Positions 1 to 4,988 are shown, counted from the stretch's first letter. The stretch: 5,001 nt of DNA from Methanobacteriota archaeon (GCA_030605245.1 JAUWIS010000076.1:1-5001), one strand, 5' to 3'. Numbers and translations are program-made. Notes: a model not told the origin generated them from the letters alone.

Positions 1-618
1 ATCTTTAGGCTTACTAAACCCCTCCTCAGTGACATCTACACCAGCAACAAATTTTCCTTTTAATGATTCGTGCTCATCATCAACGCCTGAATCAAGTATA
101 GCAATATTGATCCCTCTTCCAGTATACCCTAATTCCCATGCTGTATTTGGTGAATAAACATCTGACTGTCTCGCTTTGATTGCTCTTACACTTATATCCT
201 GTAAAAGTTTTACCTCACCTTGTTTTTCTATCATAATAACATGAGGCAACTTAGAGATAGCAACAATATCCTGTAATGAAGCGTTCGTTACACAAACAGT
301 ATTAATGTATTTGCAAACATAAGTGACATTTACATTAAACTGATTAAACTCTTTCACATCTTCCTGTGTTGGTTTATGCTCATAATCCACAAAAATCGCA
401 ACACTACTATTATCCAATCCATTTTTTATTTCCTCATCAATTAAATCATCAATACCATTATGGTTTTTATCCCGCATCCAGTGATGCCACCAGTCCTCAT
501 TAATATGACTTATTTTTTGTAAATTATTTGCATTACCTGTCGGAATAGATGCAAATAAGAGAAAACAGAGAACAAACAATGTGAATATCCTAACATACAA
601 TGTTTTTTTCATCATCAT
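1..618 (-). CDS. Secreted subtilisin-like serine protease (S8 family), C-terminal part beyond window
   Basis: This gene is open from 618 to the left edge; 206 residues are visible and the rest is outside the window. Residues 1-30 form a Sec-type signal peptide: MMMKK, then a hydrophobic stretch at 11-25 ending near ASIPTGNA. Residues 50-61 (DKNHNGIDDLID) resemble a calcium-binding loop of the kind often seen before the propeptide in archaeal subtilases. Residues 72-138 look like an I9-type inhibitor propeptide. The catalytic domain begins near 162 (WELGYTGRGINIAILDSGVD), with the catalytic Asp at 176; the His and Ser of the triad lie beyond the edge. There are three successive ATGs (618, 615, 612). 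I chose 618 because GAAGGAG lies 8 nt upstream and its ATGA overlaps the stop of the radical SAM gene. It is probably co-translated with that maturase. A role in trimming the modified peptide is inference; it could instead be a general exported protease. Confidence 0.9.
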   Translation of the reverse strand, partial: MMMKKTLYVRIFTLFVLCFLLFASIPTGNANNLQKISHINEDWWHHWMRDKNHNGIDDLIDEEIKNGLDNSSVAIFVDYEHKPTQEDVKEFNQFNVNVTYVCKYINTVCVTNASLQDIVAISKLPHVIMIEKQGEVKLLQDISVRAIKARQSDVYSPNTAWELGYTGRGINIAILDSGVDDEHESLKGKFVAGVDVTEEGFSKPKD

Positions 619-633
619 CTTTTTGTCTCCTTC
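615..633 (-). promoter_or_regulatory. ATGA stop/start overlap with RBS for the S8 protease
   Basis: Read on the minus strand, GAAGGAG (633-627) is followed after 8 nt by ATGATGATG. The first ATG (618-616) overlaps the TGA stop (617-615) of the radical SAM gene by the classic ATGA arrangement. The overlap suggests translational coupling and puts both genes on one transcript. The second and third ATGs would have 11 and 14 nt spacing, which is less good. Confidence 0.8.
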
Positions 634-2126
634 TTATCGCTTAAATCTTTCCTATAGGATGGTTTCATTGTTTCAAGAACCTCTTTCGGTGGATAAATAC
701 TTTTTCTATCACCAAGAACATACCAGCACTTAGGATCAGGGATATGGATATCTCTATGTAAAGCCCATTTCAATACATGACAACCCTTATAACATGATCT
801 GCTAAACTCACAATGTTTACACTTCCCTCTAATAGGGACATTCCTAAGCATTCTCAGTTTTTTGGAATTATTCCATATCTCAACGATACCCTTTTTAAGT
901 GCATTTTCAGCCCAAAATTCAGGGAACAATACAAACCATGCGCAAGGTAAAACAGTACCATCAGGTGCTATGCATATATCAGTGGTTCCAGCAACACATC
1001 TACCTACAGTATGAGATGATGGTTTTTGTATTCTTTTTTCATTCCAGAATTCTGGTTCAAGCATTTTTCCATATAATTGCATATTCCGGTATTTTTTCTG
1101 AAGTTTAGGGATAACTTCTGCTTGGAGATTATAATAATCACTGTAGGGAAGAAGGAGACTCTCAGCAGTTTTTGTTCCCATACCCACAGGCATAAACTCT
1201 GAGAAGGTTGCTTCTGGAACACCCAGTTTATCAAGCATGGAGACCAAATCAGGGATATCTTTTATGTTTGCCTTTGTAACAACTGTATTTGTATTTATTC
1301 TTACCCCATAATCAACCATATTTTTTATGCACTTAACGACTTTTTCAAATTTTATACCAGAACGGGTATATTCATGTATTTCTGGTTTTGATCCATCAAT
1401 ACTTATTTGAAGGCTAAAAAGATCCTTATCTGCAATGTCTGCAAGTTTTTTTGCTATTTTTTCATCAGATAAAATTATGCCGTTTGTTGATGTTGGTGTA
1501 AATATTTTTAGTTTCAATGAATACTCAATTAACTCTATAGCATCTTTTCTTAAAAATGGTTCACCACCCATAAAACCAAGTGATACAGCACCAAACTTAT
1601 CACATTGATCCATTAATTTTTTAATCTGCTCAGTAGTCATTTCATTCCTAAATCTCTTCAACCCTGTTCTACCTGCTGAAAGATAACAATACCTACACCT
1701 ACCATTACATCTAAGTGTTGTTAAAAACCTAACGTTTAATGGTGCGGAAAAATGAGTCATACCATTTTTCTGTAAATAGTCTAGAAATGGTCTCCCACTT
1801 GTCCCTAGCATTGTGGGTTTGTATTTGGTTTTATCATCGTAGAAAATAAATCTATATCTCTCCAAAACATCTAACAATTTAAAAACATCATTTTTAATGC
1901 TAGCCACATCCATATTAAGTTCATCTGCGAGTATATTTAGAATGTCAACGACAGTTTTTTTGCCATCACATAGCTCTATCAGCTTGATACTCTCAGGAGT
2001 AGCCAATTCCAATAACTCGTTAGAAAGATCACTGCAAAGAAGCAACACATTCTTGTTACGATGCTTTTCTTTTCTGGTAATTACAAAAGGCCTATTAAAT
2101 CTCTTTGGAATAATATTCATCTGCAT
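615..2126 (-). CDS. Radical SAM/SPASM peptide maturase with N-terminal PqqD-like domain
   Basis: 503 residues, complete. Residues about 25-100 form a PqqD-like RiPP recognition element (…DGKKTVVDILNILADEL… followed by a helical stretch ending RYRFIFYD), the fold that grips leader peptides. The radical SAM core follows: C140-x3-C144-x2-C147 (CNGRCRYC) to hold a 4Fe-4S cluster and bind S-adenosylmethionine, and MGGEPFL at 186-192. The C-terminus is a full SPASM domain: C377-x12-G390-x4-C395, then C436-x2-C439-x5-C445-x3-C449, then C467, matching the seven-cysteine pattern for two extra 4Fe-4S clusters. Family members (PqqE, AlbA, MftC types) make thioether, C-C or decarboxylation changes in ribosomal peptides. 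A 62-residue candidate substrate gene lies immediately upstream and a secreted protease gene overlaps its 3' end. The exact reaction cannot be read from sequence. The start at 2126 is supported by GGAG 7 nt upstream; ATG at 2120 is the alternative. Confidence 0.93.
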   Translation of the reverse strand: MQMNIIPKRFNRPFVITRKEKHRNKNVLLLCSDLSNELLELATPESIKLIELCDGKKTVVDILNILADELNMDVASIKNDVFKLLDVLERYRFIFYDDKTKYKPTMLGTSGRPFLDYLQKNGMTHFSAPLNVRFLTTLRCNGRCRYCYLSAGRTGLKRFRNEMTTEQIKKLMDQCDKFGAVSLGFMGGEPFLRKDAIELIEYSLKLKIFTPTSTNGIILSDEKIAKKLADIADKDLFSLQISIDGSKPEIHEYTRSGIKFEKVVKCIKNMVDYGVRINTNTVVTKANIKDIPDLVSMLDKLGVPEATFSEFMPVGMGTKTAESLLLPYSDYYNLQAEVIPKLQKKYRNMQLYGKMLEPEFWNEKRIQKPSSHTVGRCVAGTTDICIAPDGTVLPCAWFVLFPEFWAENALKKGIVEIWNNSKKLRMLRNVPIRGKCKHCEFSRSCYKGCHVLKWALHRDIHIPDPKCWYVLGDRKSIYPPKEVLETMKPSYRKDLSDKKETKR

Positions 2127-2130
2127 CTCT

Positions 2131-2140
2131 TATCTCCTCT
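2131..2140 (-). promoter_or_regulatory. Ribosome binding site of the radical SAM gene
   Basis: On the minus strand AGAGGAGATA precedes ATG 2126-2124, with the GGAG core (2137-2134) 7 nt from the start. This spacing favours the first ATG over the second one six bases on. Confidence 0.7.
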
Positions 2141-2179
2141 CAAAAAATAAAAAAGATAGAAAGTTCCCCTATAGTCCTT

Positions 2180-2204
2180 TACGCCAAAAATATTTACTGG
2201 CGTA
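2180..2204 (-). other. Hairpin on the stop codon of the small gene, before the maturase gene
   Basis: TACGCCA (2180-2186) and TGGCGTA (2198-2204) form a perfect 7-bp inverted repeat with an 11-nt loop that contains the TAA stop (2196-2194) of the small upstream gene. In RiPP operons a structure between precursor and enzyme genes often raises the precursor level by partial termination or by protecting the 5' mRNA from decay. That role is inference here. No long T tract follows directly, so a strong terminator is unlikely; T-rich sequence (TCTTTTTTATTTTTTG) does occur about 25 nt further on, before the maturase RBS. Confidence 0.55.
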
Positions 2205-2382
2205 TAAGTTCATCAGCGCGGAGAATTCTATCTATGCCTATTGGCACACCGCCACCAAAATGGTCGATTACCAAATGTGCGGCTCTGGATGCCGATACTG
2301 CACACTCAAAGAACTTATCATGTTGTTCTTTGTACGTCCCGGTCACGCCTTTCATTTCCGACAGTTTTCTATATCCAAACAT
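2194..2382 (-). CDS. Small protein, candidate RiPP precursor peptide
   Basis: 62 residues, not recognised as any named family. It is supported as a gene by AAAAGGAGG 7 nt before its ATG and by a good archaeal promoter upstream. By my count it is about 45% G+C, visibly higher than the AT-rich neighbouring genes. The N-terminal 40 residues are charged and probably helical (MFGYRKLSEMKGV…KEQHDKFFECAVSASRAAHLVIDHF), as leader peptides are. Next comes Gly-Gly-Gly at 43-45, then a 17-residue tail VPIGIDRILRADELIRQ. The Gly run resembles a double-glycine type cleavage site and would make that tail the core. There is one Cys (27), no Trp, and Tyr at 4 and 17, so any thioether would have to use Cys27 and lie in the proposed leader. 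The core boundary is thus uncertain. Its place directly before an RRE-bearing SPASM maturase is the main reason for the call. It could instead be an unrelated small partner of the enzyme. Confidence 0.72.
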   Translation of the reverse strand: MFGYRKLSEMKGVTGTYKEQHDKFFECAVSASRAAHLVIDHFGGGVPIGIDRILRADELIRQ

Positions 2383-2389
2383 ATTTTTT

Positions 2390-2398
2390 CCTCCTTTT
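2390..2398 (-). promoter_or_regulatory. Strong ribosome binding site of the small precursor gene
   Basis: AAAAGGAGG on the minus strand lies 7 nt before ATG 2382-2380. It is the best match to the 16S anti-Shine-Dalgarno sequence in the window, as expected for a peptide needed in excess of its modifying enzyme. Confidence 0.8.
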
Positions 2399-2423
2399 CA
2401 TTCTTTTACTCATCCCTGTTCAT

Positions 2424-2466
2424 AGCCGGCGAGTAATGATGCCGCTCAAAGTATCCTTAATGGATA
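2424..2466 (-). other. Two small hairpins in the leader of the candidate RiPP transcript
   Basis: On the minus strand TATCC-ATTAA-GGATA (2466-2452) can fold at or near the expected 5' end of the RNA. AGCGGC (2446-2441) can then pair with GCCGGCT (2430-2424) across a 10-nt loop, with one bulged G. Together they occupy much of an approximately 80-nt untranslated leader whose last part is the ribosome binding site. They may protect the mRNA or tune translation. They are short and could be chance. Confidence 0.35.
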
Positions 2467-2486
2467 AAACTGCAATGTTCTGCGAG

Positions 2487-2500
2487 CATATAAACATTTC
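2487..2500 (-). promoter_or_regulatory. TATA box and BRE of the candidate RiPP operon
   Basis: Minus-strand CGAAATG followed by TTTATATG (2494-2487) is a good archaeal BRE plus TATA box. Transcription would start near 2464, giving an approximately 80-nt leader before the ATG at 2382. A nearly identical element, GAAATGTTTTTATATC, stands before the DUF4430 gene at the right end of the window. Confidence 0.65.
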
Positions 2501-2560
2501 GTTTATTGAATTTCAATATACATTAAGAAATTCTAAATCGTATTATGTATATCAATAAAC
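2501..2560. promoter_or_regulatory. Candidate operators in the divergent promoter region
   Basis: TATTGAA-T-TTCAATA (2504-2518) is a perfect palindrome with 7-bp arms and a single central base, lying just upstream of the BRE of the minus-strand operon. A second, nested relation is GTTTATTGA (2501-2509) and its exact inverted copy TCAATAAAC (2552-2560), whose centres are 51 bp apart, close to five helical turns. The right copy ends one base before the ATG of the winged-helix gene. That gene seems leaderless, so a protein bound there would block its own transcription start. Binding by the winged-helix product at both sites is inference. Confidence 0.5.
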
Positions 2561-2561
2561 A

Positions 2562-2843
2562 ATGGGTATAGAAAAATTTGAGAGTCAATCAGGAATTTTA
2601 AGAATCTTGTTGCATTTGTGGAGCAAAGAGGCAAGTATAACAGATCTTGTGCAAAAGGCTAAAATAAATCAATCAGCATTGTATTCTGCTCTGCCAAAAC
2701 TGTTAGATATGGGAATGATTGAGGAGAAAATGAGTAAGAGTTTCCCATTCAAAAGAACATTTAAACTCACAGAAAACGGGAGAAAGGTTGCAAAGCATCT
2801 CCTTGAAATAGAAAATATTCTTGATAAGGTGTCTAAAAAATAG
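2562..2843 (+). CDS. Small winged-helix DNA-binding transcription regulator
   Basis: 93 residues, complete. Residues 8-20 (SQSGILRILLHLW) form the first helix and 24-33 (ASITDLVQKA) the second. Residues 36-50, running from NQSALYSALPKLLDM, are the recognition helix, and 51-70 (GMIEEKMSKSFPFKRTFKLT) a beta wing. Residues 71-91 form a C-terminal helix that could serve dimerisation. This is the MarR/ArsR-like winged-helix fold common in small archaeal regulators; I cannot assign a subfamily, and no ligand or metal site is visible. It is transcribed divergently from the candidate RiPP operon and shares its promoter region, so it probably controls that operon and itself. The ATG at 2562 is the first possible start, since an in-frame TAA precedes it at 2556-2558. 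No Shine-Dalgarno site is present, so the mRNA is probably leaderless; the TATA-like sequence at the right distance (2531-2539, TTCTAAATC) is weak. Confidence 0.85.
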   Translation: MGIEKFESQSGILRILLHLWSKEASITDLVQKAKINQSALYSALPKLLDMGMIEEKMSKSFPFKRTFKLTENGRKVAKHLLEIENILDKVSKK

Positions 2844-2920
2844 ACATATTACTTTTTACAACAAAAAAGGGAGTGTTCCATATTATCCTATTTTATATGT
2901 CCAAGAACTTACCTAAATGT
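2844..2920. terminator. Short convergent gap with oligo-T tracts on both strands
   Basis: This gap separates the ends of the winged-helix gene and the thiolase gene. On the plus strand T5 lies at 2853-2857, 10 nt after the winged-helix stop. On the minus strand T6 lies at 2868-2863, preceded by CCC, about 50 nt after the thiolase stop. Oligo-T runs of this type end transcription in archaea without needing a hairpin. Nothing else was found in the gap. Confidence 0.45.
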
Positions 2921-3811
2921 TTACTTCCTTAGCCTTTCTTTCATTTCACATACCTTGCATATCCTCTGTGATGTCGGCTCACCACAGATTTCACATTTTT
3001 TTAGTTTGACTGGCGGGAATTTTTTTCTGAGCAGATCAGAGATGGAATCATAACTTTTCAATATAGCATGACGCGTACCAGGTGAATTATTTTCAAGTCT
3101 GTACAAAATATCCCGGTACATGTTTCTCTGTGCTGTAAACGCATAAGGGCATTCACCAGAATAAAAATCAACATTGTTCAATAAAGCATAAAGATAGTTT
3201 TCCTTTTCAGGTATAATCCTCAGAGGCTCAATCCTCGGAACAAGACCTTCCTGGATTTTAACATGTGGTCCAAGGCGCGCAAGTTTTTCAACATCTGCTT
3301 TTGTGATATTCATAAGTATTGACTGCGCTGTGTCATCAAGGTTGTGTCCTGTTGCAATCCTGTCCGCTTTTATTTCTTTTGCCTTAATGTTCAAAAGGTA
3401 TCTTCTGAAAACACCACAGTATGAGCACATAAATTTTTGGGATATCTCATCCATGGAGTAACCAATCTGGGATTTGAAACTTGCAACATGCAAAGGAATA
3501 TCCCATTTCGCGCAGTTTTTTTTCACAATTCTTATACTTTTATCCCTGTATCCTTTTATCCCTTCATCAACAGTCACTGCCTCTATTGTTATATCTTTTC
3601 TTTTCCCAAAAATTTTTTTCAGAATGTAAAGTGCGACAGCAGAATCCTTTCCACCTGATACACCAACAGCAATTTTTCCTTTGACATCCTGTGTTCTCAG
3701 GGTTTTTTTCACCCTTTTTTCAAAAAACTCGTTAAAATGGGATTTACAAAGATGCATGCCTGAGTAACGTATAAATGTTACAGCATTTTTGTTGCATTTT
3801 GAGCAGCGCAT
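2921..3811 (-). CDS. ttuA: tRNA 2-thiouridine synthetase, TtuA/NcsA (Ncs6) family
   Basis: 296 residues, complete and of usual length. It activates a uridine in tRNA by adenylation and replaces its oxygen with sulfur, probably with a ubiquitin-like sulfur carrier as donor. Visible parts in order: an N-terminal zinc site C3-x2-C6…C22-x2-H25; a PP-loop ATP site SGGKDS at 52-57; C129-x2-C132 plus C221 (in SGECPY), the three cysteines that hold the catalytic 4Fe-4S cluster in this family; GHNLDD at 155-160; and a C-terminal zinc site C273-x2-C276…C285-x2-C288. All metal ligands are present, so the enzyme should be active. Sequence alone does not decide between uridine 54 (TtuA) and wobble uridine 34 (NcsA). 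The gene follows the membrane-protein gene by 21 nt but has no Shine-Dalgarno site. A TATA-like box 28 nt before the ATG suggests its own leaderless transcript. No functional link to the upstream transporter genes is evident. Confidence 0.93.
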   Translation of the reverse strand: MRCSKCNKNAVTFIRYSGMHLCKSHFNEFFEKRVKKTLRTQDVKGKIAVGVSGGKDSAVALYILKKIFGKRKDITIEAVTVDEGIKGYRDKSIRIVKKNCAKWDIPLHVASFKSQIGYSMDEISQKFMCSYCGVFRRYLLNIKAKEIKADRIATGHNLDDTAQSILMNITKADVEKLARLGPHVKIQEGLVPRIEPLRIIPEKENYLYALLNNVDFYSGECPYAFTAQRNMYRDILYRLENNSPGTRHAILKSYDSISDLLRKKFPPVKLKKCEICGEPTSQRICKVCEMKERLRK

Positions 3812-3832
3812 AAAACTATGATTGCTAAAGAA

Positions 3833-4486
3833 CTACATTATACTTGCTACTGGAATAAACACAGATAGTCCTGCTAAAACTATTGTCAGGCAAATTGTAG
3901 CATAATGCTCCAATGGCTTTATTGCTGTGTCTATTTTCGGCAATCCATATTTGTGTATGTATACCGCTGGTATTGAAACAAGCGGGACAATTATTGATGT
4001 TGAAATCAGATGACCCATTGTGAACGGCAATGCCATTGTATAGCACAGTGCTAAACCATTAAGGGTATGAGGATAAAACAGGTACCACCACCCAAGATTT
4101 GTCCAGAAATCATAAACAAGAACAGAACCAACACCAATGCCTGTCAGGGTACCAATGAATTTTGCAGAATAATCCCTCCTTTTCTTCAAAGCATATCCCA
4201 TGAGACCAATGAATGCGAAACCTGACCATGTAAATAGAAGGATTGAGTTGTTCCCAAGATAAATATCAGAGAAAAGCATTATAAAAAATGGCACTATCAA
4301 TGAGTAAACACCGCCAATCAGGCAGCCTGCAAGAAGCGCCATAACTGCTACAACAGCAAACATATCAAACATGCAGAAACTATTGCCCGGCGGCAGTATT
4401 TCTTTCAGCCCTATTCTTCCAAAAACACCAACACATATTAATATTAAAGCCAAAACAGTTCTTTGCAAACCAAATATTTTTTTCAT
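3833..4486 (-). CDS. ECF-type membrane protein, DUF6580-like, probable vitamin transporter S component
   Basis: 217 residues, complete, very hydrophobic, with about six or seven membrane segments (roughly 9-25, 39-59, 60-76, 82-100, 108-125, 145-177, 192-213). Features I associate with the DUF6580 group are SDIYLGN at 73-79, a charged loop KKRRD at 101-105, YDFWTNLGWW at 125-134, and YPHTLNGLALCYTMALPF at 138-155. These proteins resemble substrate-binding S components of energy-coupling-factor transporters. No ATPase or T component is encoded in the window, so shared coupling proteins elsewhere would be needed. It starts 9 nt after the DUF4430 gene with GAGGTG as ribosome site, so the two are almost certainly made together. 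DUF4430 domains resemble the cobalamin-binding part of transcobalamin, so cobalamin or a related corrinoid is the likeliest cargo; this is inference. Confidence 0.8.
   Translation of the reverse strand: MKKIFGLQRTVLALILICVGVFGRIGLKEILPPGNSFCMFDMFAVVAVMALLAGCLIGGVYSLIVPFFIMLFSDIYLGNNSILLFTWSGFAFIGLMGYALKKRRDYSAKFIGTLTGIGVGSVLVYDFWTNLGWWYLFYPHTLNGLALCYTMALPFTMGHLISTSIIVPLVSIPAVYIHKYGLPKIDTAIKPLEHYATICLTIVLAGLSVFIPVASIM
3837..3842 (-). promoter_or_regulatory. Possible TATA box for a leaderless thiolase transcript
   Basis: Minus-strand TATAAT (3842-3837), in the last codons of the upstream membrane-protein gene, has its centre 28 nt before the thiolase ATG at 3811. That is where a TATA box must be if transcription starts at or just before the ATG. 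The absence of a Shine-Dalgarno site in the 21-nt spacer fits a leaderless message. The box is short and overlaps coding sequence, so it may be chance. Confidence 0.4.
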
Positions 4487-4500
4487 TTACCCACCTCACC
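4487..4500 (-). promoter_or_regulatory. RBS overlapping the DUF4430 stop codon
   Basis: Minus-strand GAGGTG (4497-4492) begins inside the TGA stop (4498-4496) of the DUF4430 gene and lies 5 nt before ATG 4486. It resembles the GGAGGTGA type of Shine-Dalgarno site and indicates tight coupling of the two genes. Confidence 0.65.
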
Positions 4501-4927
4501 ATGATGTGTATGCCCACAAAACAACATCACCATCAGATAATATTTTTTTATCCGCACTTTCCCAAACCAATTCATTGTTCACAGAATACATCCAGTATCT
4601 GCTTTGTTCACCATTTTCTGCTCCTGAAATACTGTCAACAAACATACCGGCACCAGAGTCATAATGCGATTTTACTGTGAAATTATAGGTATGGGATGCA
4701 TCCATCAGCAAACCATATACTGTGGCATCCCTTGTTGTAATACTATAATTCAATACTGTCCCGTTCCCGAAATCTATAATTAATGTTGCAGCAACAGGAT
4801 TCCCTGCTTTTTCAACATACACTATTCTCTCATTTCTGGTGGCGCTTACACCTGCAAGAATCCCTGCTATCAAAACGATAGCAACTATCGCTGCTATTGC
4901 AACTGTCTGTCCCTTATCTATTTTCAT
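4496..4927 (-). CDS. Membrane-anchored DUF4430 (transcobalamin-C-like) binding protein
   Basis: 143 residues, complete. Residues 8-28 (TVAIAAIVAIVLIAGILAGVS) are a single hydrophobic membrane anchor or uncleaved signal, after a short charged start MKIDK; the rest should lie outside the cell. Residues 44-143 are beta-rich and end in the DUF4430 signature: ATVYGLLMDAS at 68-78, YWMYSVNNELVWESADKKIL at 111-130, and DGDVVLWAY at 132-140. This domain resembles the C-terminal, ligand-covering domain of transcobalamin and intrinsic factor. It occurs beside ECF-type membrane proteins, as it does here with a 9-nt gap. A role in catching a corrinoid and passing it to the membrane protein is likely but unproved. 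There are no cysteines, so the anchor is not a lipobox. The start is supported by GGTGAT just upstream. Confidence 0.85.
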   Translation of the reverse strand: MKIDKGQTVAIAAIVAIVLIAGILAGVSATRNERIVYVEKAGNPVAATLIIDFGNGTVLNYSITTRDATVYGLLMDASHTYNFTVKSHYDSGAGMFVDSISGAENGEQSRYWMYSVNNELVWESADKKILSDGDVVLWAYTSW

Positions 4928-4930
4928 TTT

Positions 4931-4936
4931 ATCACC
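4931..4936 (-). promoter_or_regulatory. Ribosome binding site of the DUF4430 gene
   Basis: Minus-strand GGTGAT (4936-4931) ends 3 nt before ATG 4927. It can pair with the AUCACC part of the 16S 3' end, giving normal effective spacing. Confidence 0.55.
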
Positions 4937-4939
4937 CTA

Positions 4940-4958
4940 GTTGGATTATTCATCCAAC
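4940..4958. promoter_or_regulatory. 7-5-7 inverted repeat at the DUF4430 transcription start
   Basis: GTTGGAT (4940-4946) and ATCCAAC (4952-4958) are perfect inverted arms around a 5-bp spacer. The centre (4949) is 27-28 bp downstream of the TATA box centre, which puts it on the predicted transcription start. A dimeric repressor bound here would block initiation. The alternative is a hairpin at the 5' end of the mRNA just before the ribosome site. Confidence 0.5.
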
Positions 4959-4971
4959 ATAATGATTTATT

Positions 4972-4988
4972 GATATAAAAACATTTCT
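4972..4988 (-). promoter_or_regulatory. TATA box and BRE of the DUF4430-transporter operon
   Basis: Minus-strand AAGAAATG followed by TTTTTATATC (4981-4972) is a good archaeal BRE/TATA pair. Transcription is predicted near 4950, about 23 nt before the ATG at 4927. Confidence 0.6.

Noticed and set aside
1004..1234. A minus-strand 76-codon frame inside the maturase gene.
   Set aside because: It is an out-of-frame reading within the insert between the radical SAM core and SPASM domain, which is fully explained by the maturase frame.
2194..2382. GGGVPIGIDRIL in the small protein resembles motif 3 of class II aminoacyl-tRNA synthetases (GxGIDRL type).
   Set aside because: The protein is only 62 residues and has none of the other synthetase motifs; the likeness covers a few common residues only.
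1897..2436. A 540-base plus-strand reading frame antisense to the maturase N-terminus and the small gene, containing CGSGCRYC, which mimics a radical SAM CX3CX2C motif.
   Set aside because: It has no convincing promoter or ribosome site, lacks any other radical SAM feature, and lies opposite two minus-strand genes with strong ribosome sites. The motif is a chance antisense reading of the small peptide gene.
2843..2901. GACATAT (2843-2849) and ATATGTC (2895-2901) form a 7-bp inverted repeat across the convergent gap.
   Set aside because: The arms are 45 bases apart and AT-rich, no T tract follows either arm directly, and such a match is easily chance; the oligo-T runs explain termination better.
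3437..3684. Two plus-strand reading frames (3437-3658 and 3481-3684) inside the thiolase gene.
   Set aside because: They are shadows of a complete, motif-rich minus-strand gene and show low-complexity Phe/Ser/Leu-rich translations typical of antisense reading of AT-rich DNA.
4371..4664. A plus-strand reading frame of 97 codons across the junction of the membrane-protein and DUF4430 genes.
   Set aside because: It lies antisense to two recognisable domains and has no ribosome site or promoter of its own.
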